From: Sulfurihydrogenibium yellowstonense SS-5
Lineage (GTDB): Bacteria > Aquificota > Aquificia > Aquificales > Hydrogenothermaceae
Direction of reading: 5' to 3'
NCBI RefSeq assembly: GCF_000173615.1
Contig: NZ_ABZS01000042.1
Coordinates: 1-10,327 of the forward strand
Length of the DNA: 10,327 nt
Within the stretch, counting starts at the first letter, position 1. Every line of letters begins with the position of its first letter. Of this stretch, positions 1 to 8,100 are shown one piece after another. The notes under the pieces were generated by a model. It did not search any database, was not told the origin of the DNA, and saw only the letters and a list, made by a program, of their open reading frames with translations. Made by a program: the position numbers and the translations under genes.

Positions 1-731
1 GCGAGAAATGGACCAAAAGGTATTTCTAACTTTGATAAATCATCAGTTTTATACATCTTCATAAAGAAAACAGACCCAAGAAGACCAAGTAAAGACCCGA
101 AAAATATTGTAAATAAAGCTCCAAACCAACCAACATAACTGCCGATGAATGCAAGAAGTTTTACATCACCAAATCCAAGTGCTTCTATATTTCTAACTTT
201 AAGATAAAATAAAGCTAAAGCGTATAAAAACCCAGCCCCAACTGCAGCTCCAATCAAAGCGTCAGTAAGCGGATGAAAATCTCTAATTTCATAAGCCTTA
301 TAACTGGCATAAACAAAACCCATAAATAAACCTGAAAAGTTAATCTCATCAGGAATGATTTTAAATTCTAAATCTATGAAAGATAAAGCAATCATACAGG
401 CAACAAAATAAAACATAAATACAAAATTTACTGTAAAGCCAAATTTTAAGTATGTAAAAACAGCCATTATGCCAGTGATAAATTCTACTAACGGATATCT
501 AATACTTATTTTAGTGGCACAAAATTTACATTTTCCTTTAAGAATTATATAAGAAATAATGGGAATGTTGTCGTACCATTTAATCTGGTTTTTACATACA
601 GGACATGTAGATGGTGGATAAACAATAGACATATTCCTTGGCAGCCTGTATATAACTACGTTTAGAAAACTTCCAATAGATGCTCCTAAAATAAAAATAG
701 CCAGTAATTTTATAAGCTCAAACTCATTCAT
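1..731 (-). CDS. pilD: Type IV prepilin peptidase / N-methyltransferase, 3' end outside window
   Basis: Inner-membrane aspartyl protease that removes the leader peptide from type IV pilins and type II secretion pseudopilins, and in this family usually also N-methylates the new N-terminus. The 243 complete codons in the window show the expected order. An N-terminal membrane helix reads into GSFLNVVIYRLP (about residues 20-31). A zinc-binding tetracysteine follows, CPVC (C43, C46) and CKFC (C68, C71); it marks the bifunctional bacterial type. The first catalytic Asp is D120 in FID(x)7PD and the second is D189 in the GFGDVKLL motif (GxGD protease class). The last visible residues, PFGPFLA, are the conserved C-terminal motif, so only a short tail is missing. 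The ATG overlaps the upstream gene's stop (ATGA, 728-731) and has an AAGGA ribosome site (738-742) 6 nt upstream. It is the last visible gene of a three-gene minus-strand unit. Identity is secure; the methylase activity is inferred from the zinc motif. Confidence 0.95.
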   Translation of the reverse strand, partial: MNEFELIKLLAIFILGASIGSFLNVVIYRLPRNMSIVYPPSTCPVCKNQIKWYDNIPIISYIILKGKCKFCATKISIRYPLVEFITGIMAVFTYLKFGFTVNFVFMFYFVACMIALSFIDLEFKIIPDEINFSGLFMGFVYASYKAYEIRDFHPLTDALIGAAVGAGFLYALALFYLKVRNIEALGFGDVKLLAFIGSYVGWFGALFTIFFGSLLGLLGSVFFMKMYKTDDLSKLEIPFGPFL

Positions 732-1201
732 TGCTGTTCCTTATTTCTTGGATTGGATGCCGAAATTTTCTCTGTATAAGCTACTATTAATCTTACTATT
801 GCAAACACTATCAATGCAATTATTAAATAGTAAGTTTCGCTTAATGATTCTCTCTCTTCAGTTGATATAAGAAAGCTCCTTACAGTTGAAGCAATCGCAG
901 TGTCTACAAAAAGGTTTAACGATATTTGTTCTCCCTTTACCAATTTTATCTCGGCTCTTAGTAATGCCGATAATGGCCATAAAAGTATTGCAGTACCAAA
1001 AAGTTTTAAAGCACTTGAACTTATATTTTTCTTAAACATTATAATTCTTTCAAACAGCTCATAAGCATCATGTATAAACCACATAAAAATGGCAAGAGAA
1101 GTAAAAACTATAACAATCGCTAAAAACAGATGAATTAACCTGTCGAAGTTTTCAAGAAAGCTTATAAGTGGAGCATCTATATTAGTTATTTTATCAACCA
1201 T
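728..1201 (-). CDS. PsiE-like four-helix membrane protein
   Basis: Predicted integral membrane protein of 157 residues with hydrophobic stretches at about 22-45, 64-82, 95-113 (weaker) and 123-142. A polar C-terminus ends in NPRNKEQQ. The layout resembles the phosphate-starvation-inducible PsiE family: a first long helix, a helix leading into a basic-acidic loop (LLRAEIKLVKGEQ), a short helix with an Arg near its end (VRSFLIS), and a final helix ending in R-L-I-V. The biochemical role of that family is poorly known, so no function is assigned. I chose the ATG at 1201 over an in-frame TTG at 1234. The ATG follows the upstream stop by 7 nt with a purine-rich AAGAAAC ahead of it, whereas the TTG start would lie inside the upstream gene and add a short basic extension (MKRLIVKIKRN). 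The stop overlaps the pilD start by 4 nt, so the two are probably translationally coupled. The gene is certain; the family is a recognition by eye. Confidence 0.7.
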   Translation of the reverse strand: MVDKITNIDAPLISFLENFDRLIHLFLAIVIVFTSLAIFMWFIHDAYELFERIIMFKKNISSSALKLFGTAILLWPLSALLRAEIKLVKGEQISLNLFVDTAIASTVRSFLISTEERESLSETYYLIIALIVFAIVRLIVAYTEKISASNPRNKEQQ

Positions 1202-1208
1202 GTTTCTT

Positions 1209-1535
1209 TTAATCTTTACTATCAATCTTTTCAAGATTTTCCTCTTTTAAAGCTTCTTCCTCTAACTCTTTTTTAAGCTGACTTCCTTTTTTGACCAAAA
1301 AGATAATCTGAAACGTAGTAAAACCTATCAAAACTGCAATGATTCCTTCAAACTTTGCTACCACATAACCAAGTAAAGCAGCTGCTATTACAACAGGTGC
1401 TCTAAAAATCATACTTGAAAGTATTTTTGATTTATTTGCTCCATATGTGCCAATACTTTTCCACATATGCCAAAAATAAATAAGACCCGCTATAAAACCA
1501 AGAATAAATAATCCAGCGTAAATAATTATTGCCAT
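1209..1535 (-). CDS. Small membrane protein, AtpR / ATP synthase subunit I-like
   Basis: A 108-residue protein with three hydrophobic segments (about 3-22, 45-61 and 64-82) and a strongly charged C-terminal helix (KKGSQLKKELEEEALKEENLEKIDSKD minus its ends). The order is a first helix with GLIYFWHMW, a polar loop, a second helix entered by an Arg (R45 in IFRAPVV) and a third helix ending in Lys residues. It resembles the AtpR subunit of N-type ATPases and subunit I (AtpI) proteins, which help assemble the c-ring. No ATP synthase gene is visible nearby, so this is only a structural likeness. The ATG at 1535 is preferred over an in-frame ATG at 1598: a GGAG site (1541-1544) lies 5 nt upstream, and the longer version would overlap the divergent gene's start. 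It is first in the minus-strand unit, 7 nt ahead of the PsiE-like gene. Confidence 0.6.
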   Translation of the reverse strand: MAIIIYAGLFILGFIAGLIYFWHMWKSIGTYGANKSKILSSMIFRAPVVIAAALLGYVVAKFEGIIAVLIGFTTFQIIFLVKKGSQLKKELEEEALKEENLEKIDSKD

Positions 1536-1540
1536 TAAGA

Positions 1541-1544
1541 CTCC
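1541..1544 (-). promoter_or_regulatory. Ribosome binding site fixing the start at 1535
   Basis: Read on the minus strand this is GGAG, 5 nt before the ATG at 1535. It settles the choice of start for the AtpR-like gene against the in-frame ATG at 1598, which would add 21 residues and run through the divergent promoter region. Confidence 0.75.
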
Positions 1545-1566
1545 GTTTTTTATGTGTGATAAAATT

Positions 1567-1572
1567 ATTATA
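1567..1572 (-). promoter_or_regulatory. Candidate -10 box (TATAAT) for the minus-strand unit
   Basis: The minus strand reads TATAAT here, a perfect sigma-70-type -10 hexamer. Transcription would start near 1560, giving a leader of about 25 nt before the ATG at 1535 that includes the GGAG site. The matching -35 position (about 1590-1595) reads ATTTTA, a poor fit. In a genome this AT-rich a chance match is possible. Confidence 0.4.
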
Positions 1573-1584
1573 TCATTAATACTT

Positions 1585-1589
1585 AGGAG
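1585..1589 (+). promoter_or_regulatory. Ribosome binding site of the dksA-like gene
   Basis: AGGAG lies 7 nt before the ATG at 1597. It decides that start over an in-frame ATG at 1552, which would add 15 residues with no ribosome site and overlap the opposite promoter. Confidence 0.8.
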
Positions 1590-1596
1590 TAAAATC

Positions 1597-2040
1597 ATGG
1601 ATAAAAATAAACTTCAAAAATTCAGAAGATTACTTTTAAAGAAAAAATCTCAAATTTTAGAAAGATATTTGAAAAAAGAAGAAACAGAAAAAGTATTAAC
1701 AGAGCAATCTGCTGAGCCAAGGGATTTGGAAGAGTATGCCAATATTGCTATTACTGAAGAAATTTTAGCCCAGTTGTCAGACATAGAAATAGAGATATTA
1801 AAGGCTATAGATGATGCTCTTGAAAGGATGCGAAATGGAACTTATGGAATATGTGAAGTTTGCGGAAAAGAAATTGAAGAAGAAAGGCTTGAAGCTGTTC
1901 CTTGGACAACTCTTTGCATCCAGCACGCAAAGGAGCAAGAGTCTCTCCAATCAACGCCAGATTTAAGATATAAAGAGTATTTTGATAATTTATCTGTGAA
2001 GGAAAATCCAGCATCAAAAGAAGAAGCAGGAGAGTTATGA
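1597..2040 (+). CDS. TraR/DksA-family zinc-finger transcriptional regulator
   Basis: A 147-residue member of the DksA/TraR family, whose members insert a coiled coil into the RNA polymerase secondary channel and modulate initiation, often together with ppGpp. Residues 1-80 are highly helical and charged, as expected for the coiled coil. The tip motif, D-x-x-D-x-A in E. coli DksA, appears as DLEEYA (D43, E46, A48), with Glu for the second Asp. The zinc finger has the family form GICEVCG (C86, C89), but the second half reads LCIQH (C107, H110), so a His replaces the usual fourth Cys. The polar tail after residue 120 is unusual and not recognised. Start ATG 1597 has a strong AGGAG site. The stop overlaps the gatA start region, so the two genes are probably coupled. 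The family is secure; equivalence to DksA rather than a paralogue is not shown. Confidence 0.88.
   Translation: MDKNKLQKFRRLLLKKKSQILERYLKKEETEKVLTEQSAEPRDLEEYANIAITEEILAQLSDIEIEILKAIDDALERMRNGTYGICEVCGKEIEEERLEAVPWTTLCIQHAKEQESLQSTPDLRYKEYFDNLSVKENPASKEEAGEL
2028..2032 (+). promoter_or_regulatory. Ribosome binding site of gatA
   Basis: AGGAG inside the end of the dksA-like gene. It sits 4 nt before the ATG at 2037 and 7 nt before the ATG at 2040. The second spacing is the better one, which favours initiation at 2040. Confidence 0.7.
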
Positions 2041-3497
2041 TGGAGTTATGGAAAAAATCTTTAAAAGAACTTTCAGACCTTGTTAAATCAAAGGAAGTTA
2101 AACCTTCTGAAATCGTTGAGGCTTTCATAGAAAGAAAAAACCAAGTAGAACCAAAGATTAAAGCCTACGTGACAGCTTTAGATGATTTAGCATTAGAAGA
2201 AGCAAAAAAGAGAGACGAAGAATTAACAAAGCTTGAAAACATTCCAGACCTTTTTGGGCTGCCAATAGCAATAAAGGATAATATCTCTACAAAAGATATA
2301 AGAACAACATGTTCATCAAAAATGCTTGAAAACTTTGTTCCTGTTTATGATGCAACCGTTATTGAAAGATTGAAATCTCAAGGCTATGTAATCACAGGAA
2401 AAACTAACTTAGATGAGTTTGCGATGGGTTCTTCAACTGAAAACTCAGCATTTTTCCCAACAAGAAACCCATGGGATTTAGAAAGAGTTCCGGGTGGCTC
2501 ATCCGGTGGGTCTGCTGCTGTTGTTGCGGCAGGAATGGCTCCCGCATCTCTTGGGTCTGATACAGGTGGTTCAATCAGACAGCCTGCGGCATTTTGCGGA
2601 GTTGTGGGACTTAAACCTACATACGGAAGAGTATCAAGATACGGACTTGTTGCCTTTGCATCATCCTTAGACCAGATTGGACCATTTGGAAGAACGGTTG
2701 AAGACGTAGCAATGATAATGAACGTTATCTCTGGAAAAGACCCAAAAGATTCTACATCAAGAAGCATTCCGGTTCCAAACTACTTAGAAAGCTTAAACAA
2801 AGATGTAAAAGGTTTAAAAATAGGACTTCCAAAAGAGTTTTATACAGAAGATTTAAATCCACAAATAAAAGAGATAATCTTAAACGCTGTTAAGCAGCTT
2901 GAAAAAGAAGGAATGATAGTTGAGGAGATATCTTTACCATATACAAAGTATGCGATAGAAACTTACTATATCATAGCTCCGTCAGAAGCATCATCTAACT
3001 TGGCAAGGTTTGACGGTGTTAGATACGGATACAGAGCAAAAGAATATAAAAATCTTGAAGAGATGTATTCTAAAACAAGAGATGAAGGCTTTGGTGCAGA
3101 AGTAAAAAGAAGAATCATGATAGGAACCTATGCATTATCCTCCGGATATTATGACGCATATTACTTAAAAGCTCAAAAGGTTAGAACTTTAATCTACCAA
3201 GATTACATGAATGCTTTTGAAAAAGTTGATGTAATCATAACTCCAACAACGCCGGACGTAGCGTTTAAAATTGGAGAAAAATCAAACGACCCAATCCAGA
3301 TGTACTTATCAGATATCTTTACAGTATCAGCCAACATGGCAACTGTTCCGGCAATAAGCATACCGTGCGGATTTAAAGACAATCTTCCGGTAGGAATGCA
3401 GATAGTCGGAAAGCCATTTGATGAAGAGACCATATTACAGGTAGCTTACAGATTTCAATCTTTAAATGACTATCATAAGAGATTTCCAGAAGTTTAG
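2040..3497 (+). CDS. gatA: Aspartyl/glutamyl-tRNA amidotransferase subunit A
   Basis: Catalytic amidase subunit of GatCAB. It releases ammonia from glutamine, which GatB uses to convert misacylated Glu-tRNA(Gln) or Asp-tRNA(Asn) into Gln-tRNA(Gln) or Asn-tRNA(Asn) in the cytoplasm. The 485 residues are full length and carry the amidase-signature Ser-cisSer-Lys triad. K79 is in PIAIKDNI, S154 in [14 protein letters not shown], and S178 in [12 protein letters not shown]. Numbered from the ATG at 2040 these match the residue numbers I recall for Staphylococcus aureus GatA. The C-terminus has the typical SIPCGF and [11 protein letters not shown] segments. Two ATGs are adjacent (2037 and 2040); I prefer 2040 for ribosome-site spacing, and the other adds one Met. 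Neither gatB nor gatC is next to it, which is common where Gat genes are scattered. The stop lies 8 nt before the first defence gene, with no terminator between them. Confidence 0.97.
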   Translation: MELWKKSLKELSDLVKSKEVKPSEIVEAFIERKNQVEPKIKAYVTALDDLALEEAKKRDEELTKLENIPDLFGLPIAIKDNISTKDIRTTCSSKMLENFVPVYDATVIERLKSQGYVITGKTNLDEFAMGSSTENSAFFPTRNPWDLERVPGGSSGGSAAVVAAGMAPASLGSDTGGSIRQPAAFCGVVGLKPTYGRVSRYGLVAFASSLDQIGPFGRTVEDVAMIMNVISGKDPKDSTSRSIPVPNYLESLNKDVKGLKIGLPKEFYTEDLNPQIKEIILNAVKQLEKEGMIVEEISLPYTKYAIETYYIIAPSEASSNLARFDGVRYGYRAKEYKNLEEMYSKTRDEGFGAEVKRRIMIGTYALSSGYYDAYYLKAQKVRTLIYQDYMNAFEKVDVIITPTTPDVAFKIGEKSNDPIQMYLSDIFTVSANMATVPAISIPCGFKDNLPVGMQIVGKPFDEETILQVAYRFQSLNDYHKRFPEV

Positions 3498-3500
3498 GTG
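3496..3500 (+). promoter_or_regulatory. Ribosome binding site of the AAA ATPase gene, overlapping the gatA stop
   Basis: AGGTG, 5 nt before the ATG at 3506. Its first two bases are the last two of the gatA TAG stop codon, so the two genes are physically joined and ribosomes ending gatA could reinitiate here. Confidence 0.6.
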
Positions 3501-3505
3501 TATTT

Positions 3506-4558
3506 ATGTATAAATCTTTTACAATCAAGAATTTTAAAAATTTTAAGAGCTTAGAACTAAATGATTTAGAGAGAGTTAATCTTATTATAGGGAAAAACAA
3601 CTCCGGAAAAAGCTCTTTATTAGAGGCTATTTTATTACATAATATGAGTATTGCAAGCATAACATCAATTATTGAGTCAAGAAATAGAGACCTATTAGAC
3701 GCAACTGACTTTAAACATATAATACAAGCTTTCTTTAACAATTTTAATACAAAAGAACCTATTGATTTAATAGGATTTTTTGAAAATAATAAAAAAGTTA
3801 GCATTAGTTTTAGATTATTAGAAAAAGAAGAAGAGATTGAAAAGATTAATATAAAAATTGATTTAAAAGGTATTAGTAGTTTATATCCAAAGCAACCTTA
3901 TGTTCTTCAGGCGGAGCATAAAGAGGATGGAAATATAAAAAACTTTTATTTAGTATTTTCTGCGTCAAATATAATGCCTTCTTCCTTCCCAGTTCCAAAA
4001 TTTCCTGTATTCTTTTTGCCTACAAGCTTCCGGACTTCTATTTTGCTAGAGGTAGCTTTATATTCTCAGCTTAGGTCCGAGAATTATCAAGACAAAATAA
4101 TAAAGTACTTAAGAATAATAGAACCAAAAATAAATAACATCGAGATACTAAATTTAACAGGAAGGTCTGTTTTATATGGAGATGTTGGACTTGATAAACC
4201 AATTCTTTTATCCTTCTTGGGTGAAGGAATGTCAAGATTAACAAATATTTTACTTGCTATTGGAGTTTCTAAGAATGGAGTTGTTCTGATAGATGAGATA
4301 GAGAATGGCTTTCATTATTCAGTTTTAAAAGATGTATGGAAGGCAATTTCAGAGATGGCAAGAGAGTTTAACGTTCAAATTTTTGCAACCACACACAGCT
4401 ATGAATGTATTCAAAACGCCCATTTAGCTTTTAAAGAAAGTGATGTTTATGATTTTAGAGTTATTCGCTTAGATAAAATAGACGATCAAGTTAAACCTGT
4501 TGTTATGAATCAAGAAGACCTTGATACTGCATTGGAGCTTGGTTTTGAAATTAGGTAA
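3506..4558 (+). CDS. OLD/AAA_15-type ABC ATPase, putative defence sensor
   Basis: A 350-residue SMC/ABC-like ATPase of the kind found in OLD nucleases, PARIS AriA and RloA. The N-terminus (YKSFTIKNFKNFKSLEL) is the typical start of this group. Walker A is GKNNSGKS at 29-36. The ABC signature-like LSFLGEGMSR lies at 235-244, Walker B GVVLIDEIENG at 258-268 with catalytic E264, and the switch His is H297 in FATTHS. The middle (about 45-230) is divergent and probably holds the helical insertion and dimerisation elements. The protein ends about 50 residues after the switch and has no C-terminal TOPRIM domain. That function appears to be supplied by the next gene, which overlaps it by 14 nt. Such ATPases usually sense phage or foreign DNA and control a partner nuclease; this is inferred from the family. 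The gene follows gatA by 8 nt, without its own visible promoter. Confidence 0.88.
   Translation: MYKSFTIKNFKNFKSLELNDLERVNLIIGKNNSGKSSLLEAILLHNMSIASITSIIESRNRDLLDATDFKHIIQAFFNNFNTKEPIDLIGFFENNKKVSISFRLLEKEEEIEKINIKIDLKGISSLYPKQPYVLQAEHKEDGNIKNFYLVFSASNIMPSSFPVPKFPVFFLPTSFRTSILLEVALYSQLRSENYQDKIIKYLRIIEPKINNIEILNLTGRSVLYGDVGLDKPILLSFLGEGMSRLTNILLAIGVSKNGVVLIDEIENGFHYSVLKDVWKAISEMAREFNVQIFATTHSYECIQNAHLAFKESDVYDFRVIRLDKIDDQVKPVVMNQEDLDTALELGFEIR
4534..4537 (+). promoter_or_regulatory. Ribosome binding site selecting the TTG start at 4545
   Basis: GGAG, 7 nt before TTG 4545 and inside the end of the ATPase gene. The frame has no ATG before the TOPRIM motif, so a TTG start is required. The other TTG codons (4521 and 4539) do not have a properly spaced site. 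Confidence 0.6.
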
Positions 4559-5150
4559 TGAAAAATTTAATAAAAGTATTGTAATTTTAATTGAAGGCAA
4601 AACTGATAAAATCTTTTTTGAAGAGTTGATTAAATTTATTGGAAGAGAAAGCGATATTCAAGTTGTATATATGGAAGGAAAAGATAAACTAAAAAGCTTA
4701 ATAAAGTTTCCTGATTTTAGTTTAGTAAAGATTTTGGTCGTTGTCCAAGACGCAGATAATGATCCAAAACGAGCTTTTCAAAGTATAAGAGATACTTTAA
4801 AGAATTCAGGATTTTCTATTCCATCGAAACCTTATGAAATTTCTGATGGCAGCCTAAAGACAGCGATCATTATCCTTCCGGATGAAAATGAAAAAGGAGA
4901 TTTGGAATCTTTGATTGTTGAGCATTTGAAAAATAGACTGGAATTTCGTTGCGTTGATGGGTTTGTAAATTGTGTAAAAAATTTTAACTTTGACCTTAAA
5001 AAGCTTAGTAAAACAAAACTTTATGCTTATATATCAATTACTTCAGAACCGGATGCTAATTTTGATACATTTATAAAGAAAAAAATTATAGACTTCACCA
5101 ATGAGAGATTTAAAAAGTTAATAGATTTTATAAAATCGCTTCAGCCATGA
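4545..5150 (+). CDS. TOPRIM-like protein (DUF3226/RloB/AriB type), putative nuclease partner
   Basis: A 201-residue protein with a compact TOPRIM-like fold. A beta strand leads into the acidic motif SIVILIEGKTDKIFF (E17, G18, D21), and a second strand ends in ILVVVQDADNDP (D69, D71), the DxD pair that binds metal. A later LPDENEKGDLESL segment (111-123) resembles the acidic Gly-Asp-Leu-Glu element of DUF3226-type proteins. TOPRIM domains of OLD-family nucleases cut DNA or tRNA using these acids with magnesium, so the likely role is the effector for the ATPase encoded just upstream. The start is TTG: no ATG occurs in frame before residue 43, and a GGAG site is correctly spaced to 4545. It overlaps the ATPase gene by 14 nt and the helicase gene by 4 nt (ATGA), showing tight coupling. 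The exact family (DUF3226, DUF4435 or RloB) is a judgement by eye. Confidence 0.75.
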   Translation: MKLGNEKFNKSIVILIEGKTDKIFFEELIKFIGRESDIQVVYMEGKDKLKSLIKFPDFSLVKILVVVQDADNDPKRAFQSIRDTLKNSGFSIPSKPYEISDGSLKTAIIILPDENEKGDLESLIVEHLKNRLEFRCVDGFVNCVKNFNFDLKKLSKTKLYAYISITSEPDANFDTFIKKKIIDFTNERFKKLIDFIKSLQP

Positions 5151-8100
5151 ATAACACAGACTTAACTTTTATTACTAACCTGCCCGGACAGACTTTAAAA
5201 GATAGATTTAATGCTCTGATTAAAGATACGAGATTTTTTGATGTATTGGTTGGTTATTTCTACGTAAGTGGTTTTTATGCTATTTATAAATCTTTGGAAA
5301 ATACAGAAAAAATAAGAATTTTAATTGGCATCTCTACTACCAAACAAACGTATGACTTGATTGAAAAAGGAAGACATCTATCTCAGAAAGAAGCTAAGGA
5401 ATTAGTAGAAGAAGAGATAATCAAAGAGTTTGAAGACTCTGAAGATAAAAAAGAAGTAGAGGAAGGAATATTAAAGTTTATTGAGTGGATATCAACAGGA
5501 AGGTTAGAAATCAGGGCATATCCTGAAAGAAATTTACACGCAAAATTGTACATAATGACCTTTAAAGAAGGTGATCGGGACGTTGGTAGGGTTATTACAG
5601 GGTCAAGTAATTTTACACAAAAAGGTTTGGTAGAAAATTTAGAGTTTAACGTAGAGCTTAAAAATATAAGTGATTACCAATATGCAAAGAAAAAGTTTGA
5701 AGAGCTTTGGGAAGATTCAGTAGAAGTTAGTGAAAAATTTGTCCAAACCATAAAAAACAAAACCTTTATAAACGATTCTATAACTCCTTATGAGTTATAC
5801 CTAAAATTTTTGTATGAGTACTTTAAAGAAGAGTTAGATAGTACTCAAAATTTAGATACTTCTAATTTGCCTGAAAATTTTAAAAATCTTGAATATCAAA
5901 GACAAGCTGTTTTAAATGCAAAAAAGATAATAGAAGAGCATGGAGGTGTTTTTATCTCTGATGTCGTAGGTCTTGGAAAGACCTATATGACTGCTATGCT
6001 AGTCTCACAGCTTGGTGGTAATACTATGGTTATAGCACCACCATCTCTTTTAAGCAGAAGCAACCCCGGTTCTTGGGAAAACGTTTTAAGAGATTTTCAT
6101 ATTCCGTTTAAAGCAATATCCATAGGAAAGCTTGAAGAGGCATTAGAAGAGATAGAATTTAGAGAGTATAAAAACATTATCATTGATGAATCACACAGAT
6201 TTAGAAACGAATCTACAAAAACATACGAAAAATTAGCTGAAATCTGTAGAGGAAAAAGAGTTATACTTGTTTCAGCAACTCCTTACAACAACTCACCAAA
6301 AGATATTTTAGCACAGATAAAGCTATTTCAAAATCCAAGAAGAAGTACAATACCCGGCATTTTAGATTTAGAAAGCTTTTTTAATGAGCTTAAAGGTAGG
6401 ATAGAAAAAGCAAAAAAGAGTCAAGACCCGGAAAAGTTTGTAGAAGAATCCAAAGAAGTGGCAAAAGAGATAAGAGATAAAGTTTTAAAATACATAATGA
6501 TAAGAAGAACCAGAAAGGATATAGAAACTTACTTTAAAGAAGACCTTGAAAGAAACAATCTAAAGTTTCCACAGGTAAACGACCCGACCCCAGTTTTATA
6601 CCAGTTAAACGAAATAGAAGACAACGCTTTTATGAAAACTGTTGAACTTGTCGCCAAACGTTTAAAATATGCAAGATACACACCTTTACTTTATTTAAAA
6701 TCTCAAATAAATACCTTAAAACAATCTCAAAAAAATATGGCATCTTTTATGAAAGTCCTTCTTGTAAAAAGATTAGAAAGCAGTTTTTATGCTTTCAATA
6801 AAACCTTAGATAGATTTATAAAGTCATACGAAGGCATGCTAAATGCTATAAATCAAAAAGGAAAAGTTTACATAAGCAAAAGGTTTTCAGACAAAATTTT
6901 GGAATTTTTAGAGAGCGACAACGATGAGGAGATTGAAAAATTACTCAATGAAGGTAAGGCAGAAGAGTATGATATACATGATTTTAAAGAGAACTTTATA
7001 GAGGACCTAAAAAAAGATTTAGATATCTTAAAACAGATAAAATCTCTTTGGCAGGATATAGAAAGGGACCCTAAGTTGGATGTTTTAATCCAAGAATTAA
7101 AAAATAATCCAATTTTAAAAGACAAAAAGGTAATTATTTTTACAGAGTCAAAAGAAACAGCAGAATATCTAACGGAAAACTTAAACAAAATATTTGATAA
7201 CAAAGTCCTTTTATTTCATGGTGGGTCTTCTGAAGAAGTTAGAGATAAAATCATTGAAAACTTTGATGACAGGTCAAGAGTCAAGAAAGATGATTATAGA
7301 ATTTTAGTAACAACTGATGTACTGTCAGAAGGTGTAAACCTTCATAGGTCAAACATCATTATAAACTATGATATACCATGGAATCCAACGAAGATTATTC
7401 AAAGAGTTGGAAGGGTTAACAGATTAGATACAAAGTTTGATGAGATTTATGTGTATAACTTCTTTCCAACTGCTCAGGTAGAAGACCAGATAAAATTAAA
7501 GCAGATAGCCCGCTCTAAGGTAGAAGCTTTCTTAAACCTGCTTGGCGGTGATGCTGCAATTCTAACAGAAGGAGAGTCTGTAAAATCTTATGAGCTTTTT
7601 GATAAATTAACATCAAAAAATTTCATAACAGATGAAGACTTTGAAGAAAGTGAACTTAAATACTATAGAATAATAGAAAAAATAAGAGATGAAAACCCGG
7701 ACTTATTTGATAAAATTAAACAACTTCCAAAGAAAGCAAGAGCAGGGAAAAAAGCAGAAAATATAACCAACGCACTTTTGACATTTTTCAGAAAAGGAAA
7801 GTTGATGAAGTTTTATCTGTCAGATAAAAATAAAACGCAGGAATTAGACTTTTTAACTGCTGTCAAGTTTTTTGAATGTGATGAAAGCCAGCAAAAAATA
7901 ATCATTCCAATTGAAGAGTTTTACAACCTTCTTGAAAAAAATAAAAAGGAATTTATTAGAGCAACCTATGAAGAAGAGTTTATTCATCATAAACCGGGTA
8001 AAGACAGCAGTAAAGAGCTATTAAAACATATAAAAGCTATTTTTAAAGACAGGAAAAAATTAACAGAAGAACAAGAAAAGTACATAGATTTAATAATTGA

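Larger units (their letters stand above)
1536..1596. promoter_or_regulatory. Divergent promoter region between the AtpR-like and dksA-like genes
   Basis: These 61 bp separate the two divergent genes and must hold promoter elements for both directions unless transcription enters from further away. The sequence is very AT-rich. On the minus strand there is a perfect TATAAT. On the plus strand the overlapping TATTAT at 1566-1571 is one mismatch from consensus. No good -35 hexamer is visible at the usual spacing on either strand, so the exact start sites are uncertain. The two -10 candidates overlap, which would make the two promoters mutually exclusive. Confidence 0.45.

Noticed and set aside
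1552..1596. Longer N-terminus for the DksA-like protein from ATG 1552
   Set aside because: There is no ribosome site before 1552, whereas AGGAG is ideally placed for 1597. The extra hydrophobic residues do not fit the coiled coil.
1805..2128. Minus-strand open frame antisense to the dksA-like gene and the gatA start
   Set aside because: The plus-strand frame carries clear zinc-finger and amidase sequence. The antisense product has no recognisable motif or ribosome site.
2384..2767. Minus-strand open frame inside gatA
   Set aside because: It is antisense to the amidase signature; its Pro/Ala-rich product mirrors the conserved Gly/Ser codons of gatA.
4558..4584. ATG at 4558 overlapping the ATPase stop as the next gene's start
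   Set aside because: This frame reaches a stop after eight codons, so the familiar overlap pattern is a coincidence here.
3506..5150. Gabija (GajA/GajB) system
   Set aside because: GajA carries ATPase and TOPRIM in one chain and GajB is a UvrD-like helicase. Here the domains are split and the following helicase is superfamily 2 with a PLD domain.
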